Source: Tilletiaria anomala UBC 951
Lineage: Eukaryota; Basidiomycota; Exobasidiomycetes; Georgefischeriales; Tilletiariaceae
NCBI RefSeq assembly: GCF_000711695.1
Contig: NW_013546926.1
Span: 1-64,000 of the forward strand
DNA: 64,000 nucleotides
Direction: 5' to 3'
Every line of letters starts with the position of its first letter. Position 1 is the stretch's first letter. The notes beneath the pieces are model-generated. The model searched no databases. It was not told the DNA's origin and was given only the letters and a program-made list of their open reading frames with translations. Shown here in pieces: positions 53,443-64,000 of this stretch. Made by a program: the position numbers and the translations under genes.

Positions 53443-56400
53443 CTACATCGCATCGAACGACAAGCTCGTCTCGCCAACCTGCACACGCGCGGAAGAGTGA
53501 TCGCCGACCCAGTCGCAGCGGATTGCGCGAAACATTTCTTCCTCAGGCGGCAGTTCTATTGAGAGGAGAATCAAAGCAAAATATAGGGTAGGGATTAGTA
53601 TTAGTGGGAGGGACACCCACCACGGGAATCTCAGCGTCGGCACTTACCCGCGACGTGAAACTCGATAGCCTTGTACGCGCCGGAGCGGTCCGTGCCGCCC
53701 TGCCGCGGCAGGCTGCCGGGTGTAAAGACCGATGCCAGGCTGCTGCCCACCTTCCACACTAGAACGCGACCCTCCTCGAGGCTGACCGTTATGAGGCGCC
53801 TGCCGTCGGGCGAGTAGCTGCACGCGCTCACCGGCCGGCGGTGGCCCTCGATCACGTACAGTCTTGTCGCGGTCTTGAGGTCGTATGTGATCACTGCGCC
53901 CTCGTGCGTGCCCACCGCAAGGCGCTGCAGCGTCCCATGAAACGCGATGGACGGGTACGAGTGCACCAGCTCGCTGATCATCACCGTCGCAGCCTGTACC
54001 ACCAGGTCGCGCCGCATCGTCGTCGCATTCGGGTCAAGCGACTTGACCACTGCCTCTGCCAGGCGCGGCAGGTTCGGATGCAGCAGCAGCGGCTTGCGCC
54101 GCACCATGAACGCCACCAGCCGCATCGTCGCGCTGCAGTGCGCCGGCGAGCGTGCTTGCAGGATGTCGTGTGACAATGTCGTCATGAACAGAGGCGTGTT
54201 GTCGTGTGCGATCTGCAGCGTCGCTTGCCGCGCCGACGTCCGTAACTCCGCTAGGCCCGTGCTCTCACCCGTGTCCAACGTCGCTGTCGCAACCGAGAAG
54301 ATGACGCGCACGAGCTCCATCGCATCGACGTAATTTTGCCAGATGTTGAACCCTTGCTGGCAGAGCTCGATCGCGATCGCTTGCCGCTCGGGATGTGCAT
54401 CGTCGTTCAAGAAGCTCTCCACAGTGACGGAAATCTCCTTCAGCACTGCTGGGTTTAATGACTTGTACCGCTGACATGCAATGCTGCCGGTGAGCACCAG
54501 CACCTCGGTCGACATCGGTATTGTGCCGCCTTGCGCTGCTGCGCAATGCAGATCGACCAGCGCCGCGATGGACTCGTCCGAGAGGTGTGTGAGCGCCGCC
54601 TCAAACAGCGATCTTGCAGAGTGAGCTACCTCTCTGTTCGCGTCAAAGAAGAATCGCGCCAGCTGCGGTAGCACCAAGCTGCCATGATGCAGGGTAGCGG
54701 GGCTGAGCAATGCCGCAAGTGCGCGGAAAGCGTCGTCGGAGAGCTCGTCGATGTGCGACAGGACGCGCAGGATCGCATGGAGCACGATCTGATGCGACGT
54801 GTACAGAGACGGGTCCGCTTGACTGGCGGTAATCCCTGTCCAAGACATGCGCGACGAGGCGCACGAGCCGAGCGTAGAGATGGCGCTCTGGGAAAGCGAG
54901 ATGTATTGAGTGAACAGCTGCTTGTTTTGCATCTGTCTGCTGCGTGGCCAAAGCGCTTGTAAGAATGGCCGCAGAATCGACAATGCTTTTTGTGCCGGAG
55001 GCAAGTCTATCGAGCACTTCGGCCACTGCAACTGCGCTTTGTCGGAGCGGTCATCGATACCAACTTCGTCCTTGGCACTGCGCTTTGGAGCCACAGTCTT
55101 GGCAGCAGCTTCAATCACTTTCCGCATATCTGCCTGCAGCATGTTGGTGGAGGCGTGTGGAGGCAGAGGTAGATGGCTGAGGACACCAGTCGAAACGCGG
55201 GGAGCTGGGACCGATGTCGTTTCGTATTGGGCCCAAGGAGCACCTCCGTCTTCGAGCGTAGCGATTGCTTTGCTCAAAGGCATACTGTGGCGCAGTTCTT
55301 GAGACCGCATATCCCAAATACGGGCGTTTCCATCTGCGTACATAAGCAGCAACTCATCCTCTCGCATCGCGAGGCGGTCCAGCGGCGCGCCTCGACTCGG
55401 TATGAGCAAGCGCAGCTTGTAGCTGTCTAACTGAAGGATGGCGACGGTTCCATCAGCCGCGACACACGCCAGGCACTCGTTTAAGCGACCTCGACTAGGT
55501 CTCGAGTCGAGCAGGAATATATGCGCAACGCTCGAGTCGAATTGAGAGAGCATCGCAAGTAGTTGAAGGGACTGCGTGTCCCAGATCAGAATATCCCCAC
55601 AAAGTGTGCCTCCAACCAAAAGCTTGGCCTGCGTACGTGGCTGTAGCACGATTTGCAGCACACAGAGCTCGGTCCCTACCATGCCTTGCTTCGTTTCTTC
55701 GCTCCCGGCAGCAACCGCATCAAATCGAGCTGCATCAAGCGCTCCTCTTGAGCATGGGAGCAAGACCTTCTCGAGGCTGAGCGGTACTAGCGGTCGGACG
55801 CGGCCAAATGCGGACCTTCTCTGGGCGAAAATTTCCTGAGGCAGACTTGCAATAGCGTTGATCGTCACAATTTTGAGTCCGACAGTCTCATCTTCAGCAG
55901 GGAAGATACCGTGGAGGTTGCCGAGGAGGTCAAGAGTGGCGTCCGCGCAGAAAGCGTCAGATGGGAGAGGAAATGGTGCGCTCTGGGCGAAGCCGCTCTG
56001 AGTCAGGTGGGCGCCTAGCACACCTTTCTGGGTCTGCACTTGAACGCAACGCTCGCCACCTGAAAGACGGGCGGTCCGAATGCCGTTAAAGGCACGACGC
56101 TCAATCTGTTGGAACTTGCCATCGCACTCAGCAAACACCTGTCGAAGCATCCAGTCAACCGGCCGATCAGTGGGTAAAGGGGGAGAGAGAGAGGCACCAC
56201 TCACCGCGAGCGTGTCTTGACACCACGCAAGCAATAGAAGTCCGCACGCTTCAATCCCTTCAGCATCGCTCATGCTTTCTCCGGCGTCAATACGAAGCCG
56301 CTGCATCTCTTTCCATTCTGTAGGCGCCTGATGCTTCTGCTGAGATTGCTGCGGGGTATTGGCCCCGGTCCCACTTCCATTTTGCTCGACCCTTGCATCC

Positions 56401-58973
56401 TGTCCATTGATGCCGCTCTTGCTCCCTTGCGAATCCACTGGCGTCCAGCAACGCAATAACAGCTTTCCATCAGCACCGAGCGCAAGCAGTCGGACTCCTT
56501 GGTCGCCAGGGTACGGTATGGCGCACGAGCTGCGAGATTCTGGCGGAAGTTCGATAGCTTCCATTACCCGCAGGGTCGGCTCGAACTCGACTACCACCAG
56601 GAGCCGCCGCAAACAATCCTTCAGCACTCCGTATGGCTTGTTGCTCTGCAAGAATACCTGCATGCCTTCGAATTGGACCTGTAGCAGTCTGCATTGATCT
56701 TTGCTCGCTTGTGTGCTGCGCACGCCGTTCGAGTGCGATCCTCTGCGCGAGCCGATGCGAGAACCGGCATGCGAGCCGGCAGCACCCGGAGCCGGTGAGT
56801 TGCTGTGCAAGCGCCTCGCCGCAATACTCGCCAGATGCGCCGGCATAGACTGCAAAAAACTCGTCGAGTCTGACGTCGGGAGGTCCGCAACGACTTTTAT
56901 TTCCGGAGGATAGGCGCTTGAACGGTTGAGGTCCAGCCGCCCTTGCTGACTGCCGTCGTCCATCGACCAGACCGAGAGAGCGCCGTCCTGCTGTAACACA
57001 GCGAGGCTCGACCGAGCCTCAGATTCAACGAGCTTGATTACGACGACCGGCGAGCTGTCTGACCCTGAGAGCTGCACGACCGGCGAGAGGTACTTCAATT
57101 CGTATGGGTCCACTGTGCCATCGACCGGTGCATCCTGCAATCCCTGTTCTTCGTCTTCATCGTCGTCTGCACACGTGATGATCGTCTGCGGGCGCGCGGG
57201 GCTCGTGTTCCATGACCCTGCGCTATCCCAATCACTCAGAGGCGTGTGCGCTGATAGAGGTGATGCGCGGGTGTTTGGCGTTTGGAGGCCACTGGGGAGG
57301 GGCAAACAGAGCGAATTGACAGCAAGCGCTTGCGAGCGAGCATGCAGGCGTCCGGCTCGCCCCGACGGCGGTGCCGGTTTTTTTTTCCTCTGCTGACTGT
57401 CATTTACATCCGAGTCTGTGTCTGCATGAGGTGAGGGAGGTGGATGGCCATGGTGCTGGTGATGGTGATGGCGATCTTCGGTCGAAGTCCCAGCGAAGAG
57501 TCGCCCAACGGCTCCGGAGATCAAGTCACTCTGATGCTCTCCTGCGTGATACTGCGCCTCTAAGAGCGCCTCGGCCGAGGGCATGCTAGCGCTGGCGCTT
57601 GCGTCCTTACCTTTATCAGGTGCTGCCGGAGAGCCTGCGCTTACACCTCCAGCAGCTCCCCAGATGCTGCTCATAAAATGGCGTCCTCCTTTTGCTGCCG
57701 TTCCGCCGCCGCTTCCCTTCTTCTCCATCGGTGCCGTCGAGGCAGAGGCGGCAGAAGAGTCCGCCGCGCTGTGCGCATCAGTGTCTTGCGAAAAGCTCGG
57801 CGGGCTAGCCATCACGACCACACCTTGGCTCGTCAGTTCCGATGCAGATGGCGGCTCGGGCGCGAAACCCGAGATGCTCGGCACACGCGCCTGCTGAAAC
57901 TGTTGATGCTGCTGTTGTTGTTGCTTTGTGGCGGAGATGCTTCTCAGCCGTCCCTGACCTGGTGTTGAGCTCCCCGATAATGGGCGGCGGGGCGACGCCG
58001 CTCCGTGCGAGCGAAGCTGGGTAGGCGAAAGGAGCCCAACGTCCGCCTCGCCATTCCCAGGCGCTACAATAGCACCCTGATGCCTTGCCGGCTCATGAAG
58101 ATCCGATTTCATGATCCACACAGAGCCATCCTGGAATCCCAGGGCTACCCGATAGCCCGGCGTACCGCCGAGCACGGTTATCTTGCGCCTCGTCTTTCTG
58201 CTCTCCAAGCCTTTCGTATCTGTTAATGCGGCGGCGGCCGCAGCAGCAGCAGCAGCATCCACAACAACACGGGACAGGAGCGGGTTGCCCATCGCTGAGC
58301 TTTGCGCCGAGCTCAGAGAGCTCTCGTTCGCGCGTGCGCGGCGGAGAGAGGAGACGGAGCTGCGCTTCTGCAGCACGTCACCGGCTCCTTGCAGGCCGGC
58401 ACGAGGGGCGCCAGACTGACTTGCATCGAAGCCACGTCGGATGGGAAGCACGGTACCTGCTACGAGCGTGCGCACAGAGCTGCTGCTGCTTGCAAGCGGC
58501 GCGTCTTCCCACCACGTCGTGATAGCTGTTGTCCAGCCAGGCGTGAACCCGTGCTGCGTATACGGAGGAAGTTGCGGCGGTGAGGGCGCTTTGCCTCCTG
58601 CTTCGCGTTCCCGTGGATCCTGCTCGGAATCGCTGTCGCTGCTGCTCCTCCCGCCGAGGCCATCCTGATAAGCGCTATCATCGTCAAAGAATGTGCCATC
58701 TTCGGGACCCCAGGGGTTGTCTATGTCCTCTTCGAGCGCTTCACCAGGATCTGCGTGCCTCGCTGCTTCATTACTGGTCATTGGCCTGCCGGCCAGCGGC
58801 CGAGCGCGAGCATGAATATGGGGACGGAGCAGAGAAAGGGTTCGGCGCCAGTTGCTCCGCGGTATCGCCGGGCCAAAGGCATTCTGCTGAGATGTGCCGG
58901 TGGCACCATGTGTGCCCCCGTCATCGTCATTCGCGAAGCCCAGCACGAGACTGAGTGGTGCCGAAGTGGGCAT
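53443..58973 (-). CDS. WDR7/rabconnectin-3-beta-like WD40 protein
   Basis: The main exon 58973..53648 (1775 codons) joins 53555..53443 across a 92 nt intron (GTAAGT...AATAG), adding ELPPEEEMFRAIRCDW and ending SLSFDAM. WD blades include RVALGFQDGSVWIMK, LVGGTLCGDILIWDTQSLQ, LACVAADGTVAILQL and LLLMYADGNARIWDM. Near the end come RLAVGTHEGAVITYDL and PVSACSYSPDGRRLITVS. The central block and the C-terminal block match WDR7 in order and spacing. WDR7 partners with DMXL/Rav1-type proteins to regulate V-ATPase assembly and vesicle acidification; that role is inferred. Poly-Gln/His and poly-Ala tracts and long Ser-rich inserts interrupt the first half. The 5' end is uncertain: an alternative in-phase model uses 59303..59240, 59154..59018 and 58886 onward, giving 1850 residues. 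Confidence 0.85.
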
Positions 58974-60346
58974 ATCGGTGATGCAATCCTTGCGCGCTTG
59001 CCGCCGCGAGCGACAACCTGCCGTGCAAGTATGCTGGTGGTGTTGCGTTTCTCGACAGCGGCGTCAGGCAGGGCATGGACGCCGAAGCCTTGTGCAGTGC
59101 GCTCGCTAGCTTCCAGGAGGGACAGCTTTCCCGAGCCATCGGTCAGCGCAGCGGCTGGAGGTGAGTGCCAAAAAGAGTTCGCAGATAGATCAACAAGCTA
59201 GCTACGGGTCACAAGGGGACAGAGTCAGCAGCACTTGACTCGCCAACAAGCCATCTGTGTTCTGCTTCGTGCGTCGCGCCCAACTCGCCAACTCGGAAGA
59301 CATGCGGTCGAGACCTGAGCCTCTAGCGGCTAAGCTATTCCCTGACTCCTCTTCGTCTCAGCGTAGGCGTTGCTGTTAAGAATGCATGAACGCTGGTCAA
59401 GTTGTGCGGGGTGCGGGCAGTGTCGTGGTATATGTGGTGCGGTTCGAGACTTCGAGATTCCGAGAAGCACAATGAGACAGCTGGCAAGTCAAGCACACGC
59501 CTCGACTCCCACGTCCCCGCTTCACCAATCTCTTCGATTATTTCATTTTGCTTCACTGTCACATTGAAACCATTCCGTGACGGCATAGCTGCAAAGCTGT
59601 CGGCCATTCTGAAGAGCTCGAGTAGACGCCTCACGCGTGCTTCCGACAATGCAAGCTATACACAACTGCGGCCGAGCAGACGTATTGCGTATGGTGCAGC
59701 ATGCATAGGGTCGACGGCGCTTTCCCAGGGGTTATGCTTTCTGCTGTGCATCCCGCCGAACGCATGCTCAACCTCCTCCTCGGCGCAGGCTAGCCTGGCA
59801 GAAGCCAAAACAGCCAAGCGCAAGCTCGTCAGCCGCTGTAATTCTAAATTCCAGAACAGGTCCAATGTTCATGCACTGCATATAGATGACTGCGATACAC
59901 AAGGGTTACGAAGCGGCGGTCGGGGGGTCGGTCATTCGGTGGCGCTGCATCCTCTCGAGGGAGAAGACCAGGGTTGATGAGTTGGTGATTGCCCAAGCGG
60001 ATGAGATGGGAGAAAAGCGCCCGGCAAGATGGAGTGGTCCGCTGCAGCGCGAACGGGCCGAGCCGTACATGGCAACAGACTAGCCTTCTCGGAGGCAGCA
60101 GCATAACGACGCCAACAACTCCTCAAGAGGGCTCGAGCAACAAGAGGGAAACCAAGGCATGAAAAAATGAGCGGCAGCAACCTGGCTGCATTGCTTGCTT
60201 GATTGGCTGGCTGTCCAGGGGTAGCACGAGAAGAGGAGCGAGCTGCATGTCAAGCACGAAAAGAAGTGGGCAGCGCGCTCGCGATACGCATGCACGCTGA
60301 CCAGCAGCGTGCAGCCAAGACAGACGATGCGGACAGCCCCAGTTGC
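58974..60346. other. Upstream of the WD40 gene; possible extra exons
   Basis: Between 59018 and 59154 a minus-strand frame (ALTDGSGKLSLLEASER) looks like WD40 sequence and may be an exon of the WDR7-like gene. Further left-strand frames at 59335-59865 are not recognised. The remainder appears non-coding. Confidence 0.35.
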
Positions 60347-61448
60347 TCAGAGCGCCAAGACGCCCGCGGCACCAAAGCCGGCGAGGACGAGCGCGAGCGA
60401 CGCGGCGGGGAGGGTGCTGACCGCGGCATTCTTGGAGCCATTGGCACCGGTGGACGTCGCGGATGGCGCAGTGGTCGAGCTGCCACTGAGCGCAGCGAGG
60501 GCGCTCGCGCTGGCCGACGCGACGCTGGCCGCCGCCGGCGCGGACGTCGCGGCCACCTGCGAAGAGGTGCCGACCTGCACCTGGATGTAGCTCAGGGCGA
60601 CAATGTGCTGCAGGCCCGCCTGGGTCACGTACGACGACACGTCCCATGACTCGACACCCGAGCCCTCGGCGGGCAGTGCAGGCGCCTTGAAGGACGCCGG
60701 CTGCGCCCAGACGAGCTGCATGTACCGGTGCGGGGGGTCGCCGCTCTTACTGCAGGCGTAAGAAGGGTGAGCAAGCAGCAGGGAAAGCATGCAGAGCAGG
60801 ATCCACTCACGGGAGAGGGGCCGCGTACTTGGTGATCGGTGTGCCGCCCTGCAGGGCGCCCGTCTGTGTGTCAATTGTGTAGTCGTTGCCCTAAAAGAGA
60901 AATCGCCGAATGTTAGTGCCGGCACGAGCGAGTGAAACCATGCAAAGACGATGACGGCCGAGGGCCAGACTTACGAGGTAGTGACGGGTTACATTGTTGC
61001 CGATGGAGTTATCGCCGACGAAGCTGGCGTCGATGAACATGACGGTGAACTTGGCGCTGTTGGTAAAGGCGGCCGCATCGGCCGAGGCGGAGCTGGTGTA
61101 GTTGAGCGAGTAGATCGGGCGCGACTGCAAGTCTGCGACGGCCTGCTTGCTGCCGAGCACAGCGGGCTTGCCGTCGTAGCTGATCGTCAGTGCGGCGAGG
61201 GGATTGAGCCAGGCCTGCTGGATGGGCTTGGGAACAAGCTGCGCCGCCTGAAACTGCGTGACGGCCTGTGCAATGGAGGCGGCGACGTCAGCGGGGGCAC
61301 TGGAACTGGCTGAGGCCTGTTTGGCGGCAGCGCGGCTCTCGATCCTACGCTTGTGCGCTTCAACGTTGGCCAATCCGCCACCAGAGGCGGCTGCTGCAAC
61401 GAGGCTGGAGAGCGCGAGGGCGGTGAGAGAGACGAAGGTGGTCCTCAT
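60347..61448 (-). CDS. Secreted PEBP-like protein with probable GPI anchor
   Basis: The exons are 61448..60975, 60890..60811 and 60749..60347, giving 318 residues. The chosen ATG gives a clear signal peptide (MRTTFVSLTALALSSLVAAA). The phosphatidylethanolamine-binding fold is suggested by LTISYDGKPAVLG, FTVMFIDASFVGDN, RHYLVGNDYTID and KYAAPLPPKSGDPPHRYMQL. The last contains the GDPPHRY signature of the anion-binding pocket. A Ser/Ala/Thr-rich stalk of about 80 residues follows, ending in a hydrophobic tail (LALVLAGFGAAGVLAL) after small residues. That is the pattern of a GPI-attachment signal. PEBP-like secreted proteins are common in basidiomycetes, but their ligand is unknown. The upstream in-frame non-ATG extension is ignored. 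Confidence 0.85.
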
Positions 61449-62729
61449 GGTGACGATGCGCGAAGCGAGGGAGAGCAACAGGTGAATGGATCCTATCGAA
61501 CAGTGGGTTGGGCTGGAGCAAGCTGCTTGGAGGTATGAACAATCAAGTGAGAGTCGTAGCGTATGTGGGGGCCGAGGAGGAGGTGGTTAAGAGCAATGGC
61601 GACGAGGAGGAGGGAGCGGATGGAGGAGAAAGGATGCAAGTGGCGAGTGAGTGAGAGACGTCTTCGTTGTGGTTGGTTGACTGGCGTGCTGGTTGCGGCG
61701 TGGCATGTATGGGGAGTGTGTACATACTGTGCCCCCCCACTCGAGACGAGTCGCCGTGTTCCCGTTTCTGTGCCGCCGGCTCGCTTTGCGCATGCTGCAA
61801 GGAGGCACCCAATCCAGCACGGCACTCTACCCAACCCCGCCTACCCCCCCCCCAACTGGCTCACAACACCAAGAATGCATGTCAAAATTATCAGGTGAAT
61901 GCACTGAAACTGCTGCGGGACTCCGGTGCTGGGTCATCTCGCAGCGCAGCTCTCCTTTGAATCCCACATGTACTCCTCCCTCAGCTGGCATTAGACAGGG
62001 GGAACCCACGATGCCTACTTGTCGTGGTGCCCCCTTTCCTTCCCTGACAATCTTTCCAGAGCGCGTCAGGCGTCAACTGCAGCAAGCCCCCTGGAACTTT
62101 GTTAGAGAACCATATGCACTGTGCACTACGCAAGCCCATTGGGCCTCTCTCGTGCGAGAAAGCTATGTAGTTCTCATGGTTCGCATTCGTGTTGCAGACA
62201 GTCCCCACCACTTCAAGTCCGTGTACGTAGCAGCATTTCTGTCGAGCATCTCTTTGTGTAGTTTTCCTCCTCTCCACGGTGTCATAGGCTGCACTGAGTG
62301 GAAACTGGAATGCTTTCTTGGTGCGGTATTGTGCTAATGTACGTTGTACATGCCCTTGAAGATGCACATTGCGCCTCCCGCCAGAGTCTGCCGCTTCTGT
62401 CTCTGTCTGCTATACATTCCTATCTGACACGTCCGTATCTACATACAGGCACAAGAGGCGTCGTGCGTCTGGGCAAAATTCTGCATACACCCCGTGTATA
62501 TTCTGGCGAGGAATGAACCGAGCGCTCGTCGAGCCAAAAAATATATTTACGCGGTTCGCAAGCTGGCTTGGGACTAATATCAGCAGGCATGTCATTTGAC
62601 AGTGTTGACTGTATACTGTACACACGCGGTGGGCGTGCCACGCCTCCTATAGAGTTCTTTGCGATCCTCGCGCAGCACTGCGGCACGCGCCCTGCCTCAC
62701 CCTTGTCTCGTTGGGGCAGGTTGCTATAT
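61449..62729. other. 1.3 kb intergene
   Basis: The left part is the presumed promoter of the PEBP gene; the right part is 3' of CDS1. It includes a run of ten C at 61844-61853. No gene or RNA was recognised. Confidence 0.45.
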
Positions 62730-64000
62730 TTACAGTTGCACGCCCTGGCCGTGCAGGAAGCGGCCGACTTCGCGATAGACCTCGATCTGGTCCTCGAGCG
62801 TCAGGTGCGTCACAATCGTCTGTAGGACCGAGCCGACGCTGACGTGGTGCTCGCGGATGAGCGACGAGTAGTACACGTATGCCCACAGGCCCATTAGAAA
62901 CCTGGAGAGAGACAAGGCGTGTGGGAAGGATCATCAGCGGGTACTCTCCAAATGCCCTTCCTCTGATACAGCACTGACTGGCAGTCGAAGCGGTCCGTCA
63001 GGCCGCCGTGGCCGGGGATGGAGTCGCCAAAGTCTTTAATATTGAAGGCGCGCTTGAAGCCGCTGGCAAAAAAGCCGCCAAACGGCGCGACGAGGCTCGC
63101 GAACGCGGCCATGACGAGCGAGTGCAACTGAAACGGCGTGTACGGCAGCGTCTCGATCGCCCTGCCGCCGGTGAGGGGCGCGAGGACGCGCGTCAGCGCC
63201 GACGCGAACACGGCGGGCAGTCGCGCGTGGTGCCACAGGAAGACCGGGTTCGGCTGGCACTGGATGTCCTTGAACGCATTCATCCCCAGGGACACGGCCG
63301 GGCAGATCATATAGTTGAACTGCTGAAAGAAGCTGCCCCAGCCCCATGAGAAGAGGACGGTGATGGCGAAGGCGCCGAAGAAGCCCTCCATCGTCTTCTT
63401 AGGGCTGAGGCTGATCAGCGGCGTGCGCCCGAACAGCATGCCGCACACGTATGCAAAAATGTCGTTGCAGATCACCAGGCTCGCCGGTACCCAGAACCAG
63501 ATGAGGCCCTCGAGGATGTTGTTCACAAGGAAGTGACTGCTGACGACGATCAGCAGCAGGCTCATGTGCACCCATGCAAACAGACCAAACTGCCGCTTCA
63601 GGTTGTCGCGCCGCAGATTCAGGATGAACGCCATGAACCCAAAGACGTACAGCATGAATGACAGGAAGCGGTGGTGCCGCGCAAACGGGATAAAGTATGC
63701 GTCGACAAAGACAATGTGCTTGAAGTAGTAGATCATGGACTCGCCGTATAGAAAGTAGTTGGCCACCACGAAGAAGTACCTGCGCGCACAGGAAACCACA
63801 AGCTGGTCAGCAGGAGCGCACTACCCGCGCTGCACCGCACACCACCGCAAATGGCAACGAACCAGCTCAGCGTCTTGCTCCACAGATCCTCGCGCCGCCT
63901 GCCCTTGTCCCTGGCAAAGTAATCTTCGTCCAACTCATTGACCACACTCGGCACCCGCGGCCCCGCGGCGCTTGGCGTGTTGGTGCCCGTGCTGCTGCCA
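62730..64000 (-). CDS. CDS1: CDP-diacylglycerol synthase Cds1, 3' part (runs off right edge)
   Basis: The visible exons are 64000..63863 (open at the window edge), 63779..62979 and 62901..62730. The sequence DLWSKTLSWYFFVVANYFLY across the first junction matches yeast Cds1 closely, as do GESMIYYFKHIVFVDAYF, FGLFAWVHMSLLLIV and NDIFAYVCGMLFG. The next blocks are SLSPKKTMEGFFGAF and the family signature SIPGHGGLTDRFDCQ, which carries the catalytic Asp residues. The C-terminus REVGRFLHGQGVQL is intact. The enzyme is a multi-pass ER membrane protein converting phosphatidic acid and CTP to CDP-diacylglycerol. The N-terminal part, including the first membrane helices, lies beyond the window. Confidence 0.95.

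Noticed and set aside
1-64000. CRISPR arrays, transposons, viral fossils, toxin genes
   Set aside because: No regularly spaced repeats, transposase, reverse transcriptase, integrase or capsid-like frames, and no long terminal repeats were seen.

Overview
This window looks like nuclear DNA of a basidiomycete fungus, most likely a smut-type lineage (Ustilaginomycotina). The reasons are many short GT-AG introns (mostly 60-95 nt), intergenes of a few hundred bases to 4 kb, GC-rich coding sequence towards the right, a Medusa-type (MedA/Med1) transcription factor, and an overall ordinary set of fungal housekeeping genes. The lineage is an inference. No CRISPR array, transposon, viral fossil or rRNA gene was seen. 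Exon coordinates were read by eye, and almost every model keeps frame across all its splice junctions.

Left third (1-26 kb), in order: a Ser-rich single-pass membrane protein (minus); a small unrecognised basic/acidic protein; a three-KH-domain RNA-binding protein; a 4 kb gene-poor interval; the Med1 regulator; a mitochondrial Mdl1-type half ABC transporter with an unusual C-terminal tail resembling GatC; the ERAD ubiquitin-conjugating enzyme Ubc7; a doubtful small minus-strand gene; an MFS transporter (minus); and the thiamine enzyme Thi20, an HMP/HMP-P kinase fused to TenA thiaminase II.

Middle (26-44 kb): an SppA-like S49 membrane peptidase (minus) divergent from a SUZ-domain protein; a Cps1-type M20 carboxypeptidase and an AidB-like acyl-CoA dehydrogenase (both minus); exocyst subunit Sec6; a SIRT1/Hst1-class sirtuin with 11 exons; and the convergent nucleolar factor Rrp14/SURF6.

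Right third (44-64 kb): Trm82, the WD40 subunit of the tRNA m7G46 methyltransferase; two tandem intron-containing tRNA-Ser(AGA) genes; an AusD-like SAM methyltransferase; a 1156-residue SMP/C2 membrane-contact-site protein (Mug190/tricalbin-like, minus) with EF-hand-like loops; a very large WDR7/rabconnectin-3-beta-like WD40 protein (minus); a secreted PEBP-like protein with a GPI-type tail (minus); and the 3' part of CDP-diacylglycerol synthase Cds1 (minus), which runs off the right edge.

The genes do not form an obvious single pathway or cluster. Several share divergent promoters (SppA/SUZ, acyl-CoA dehydrogenase/Sec6, Rrp14/Trm82). The observations I consider most worth a second look are the Mdl1-GatC-like in-frame joining, the EF-hand-like loop in the SMP protein, the fungal SppA, and the tandem tRNA pair.
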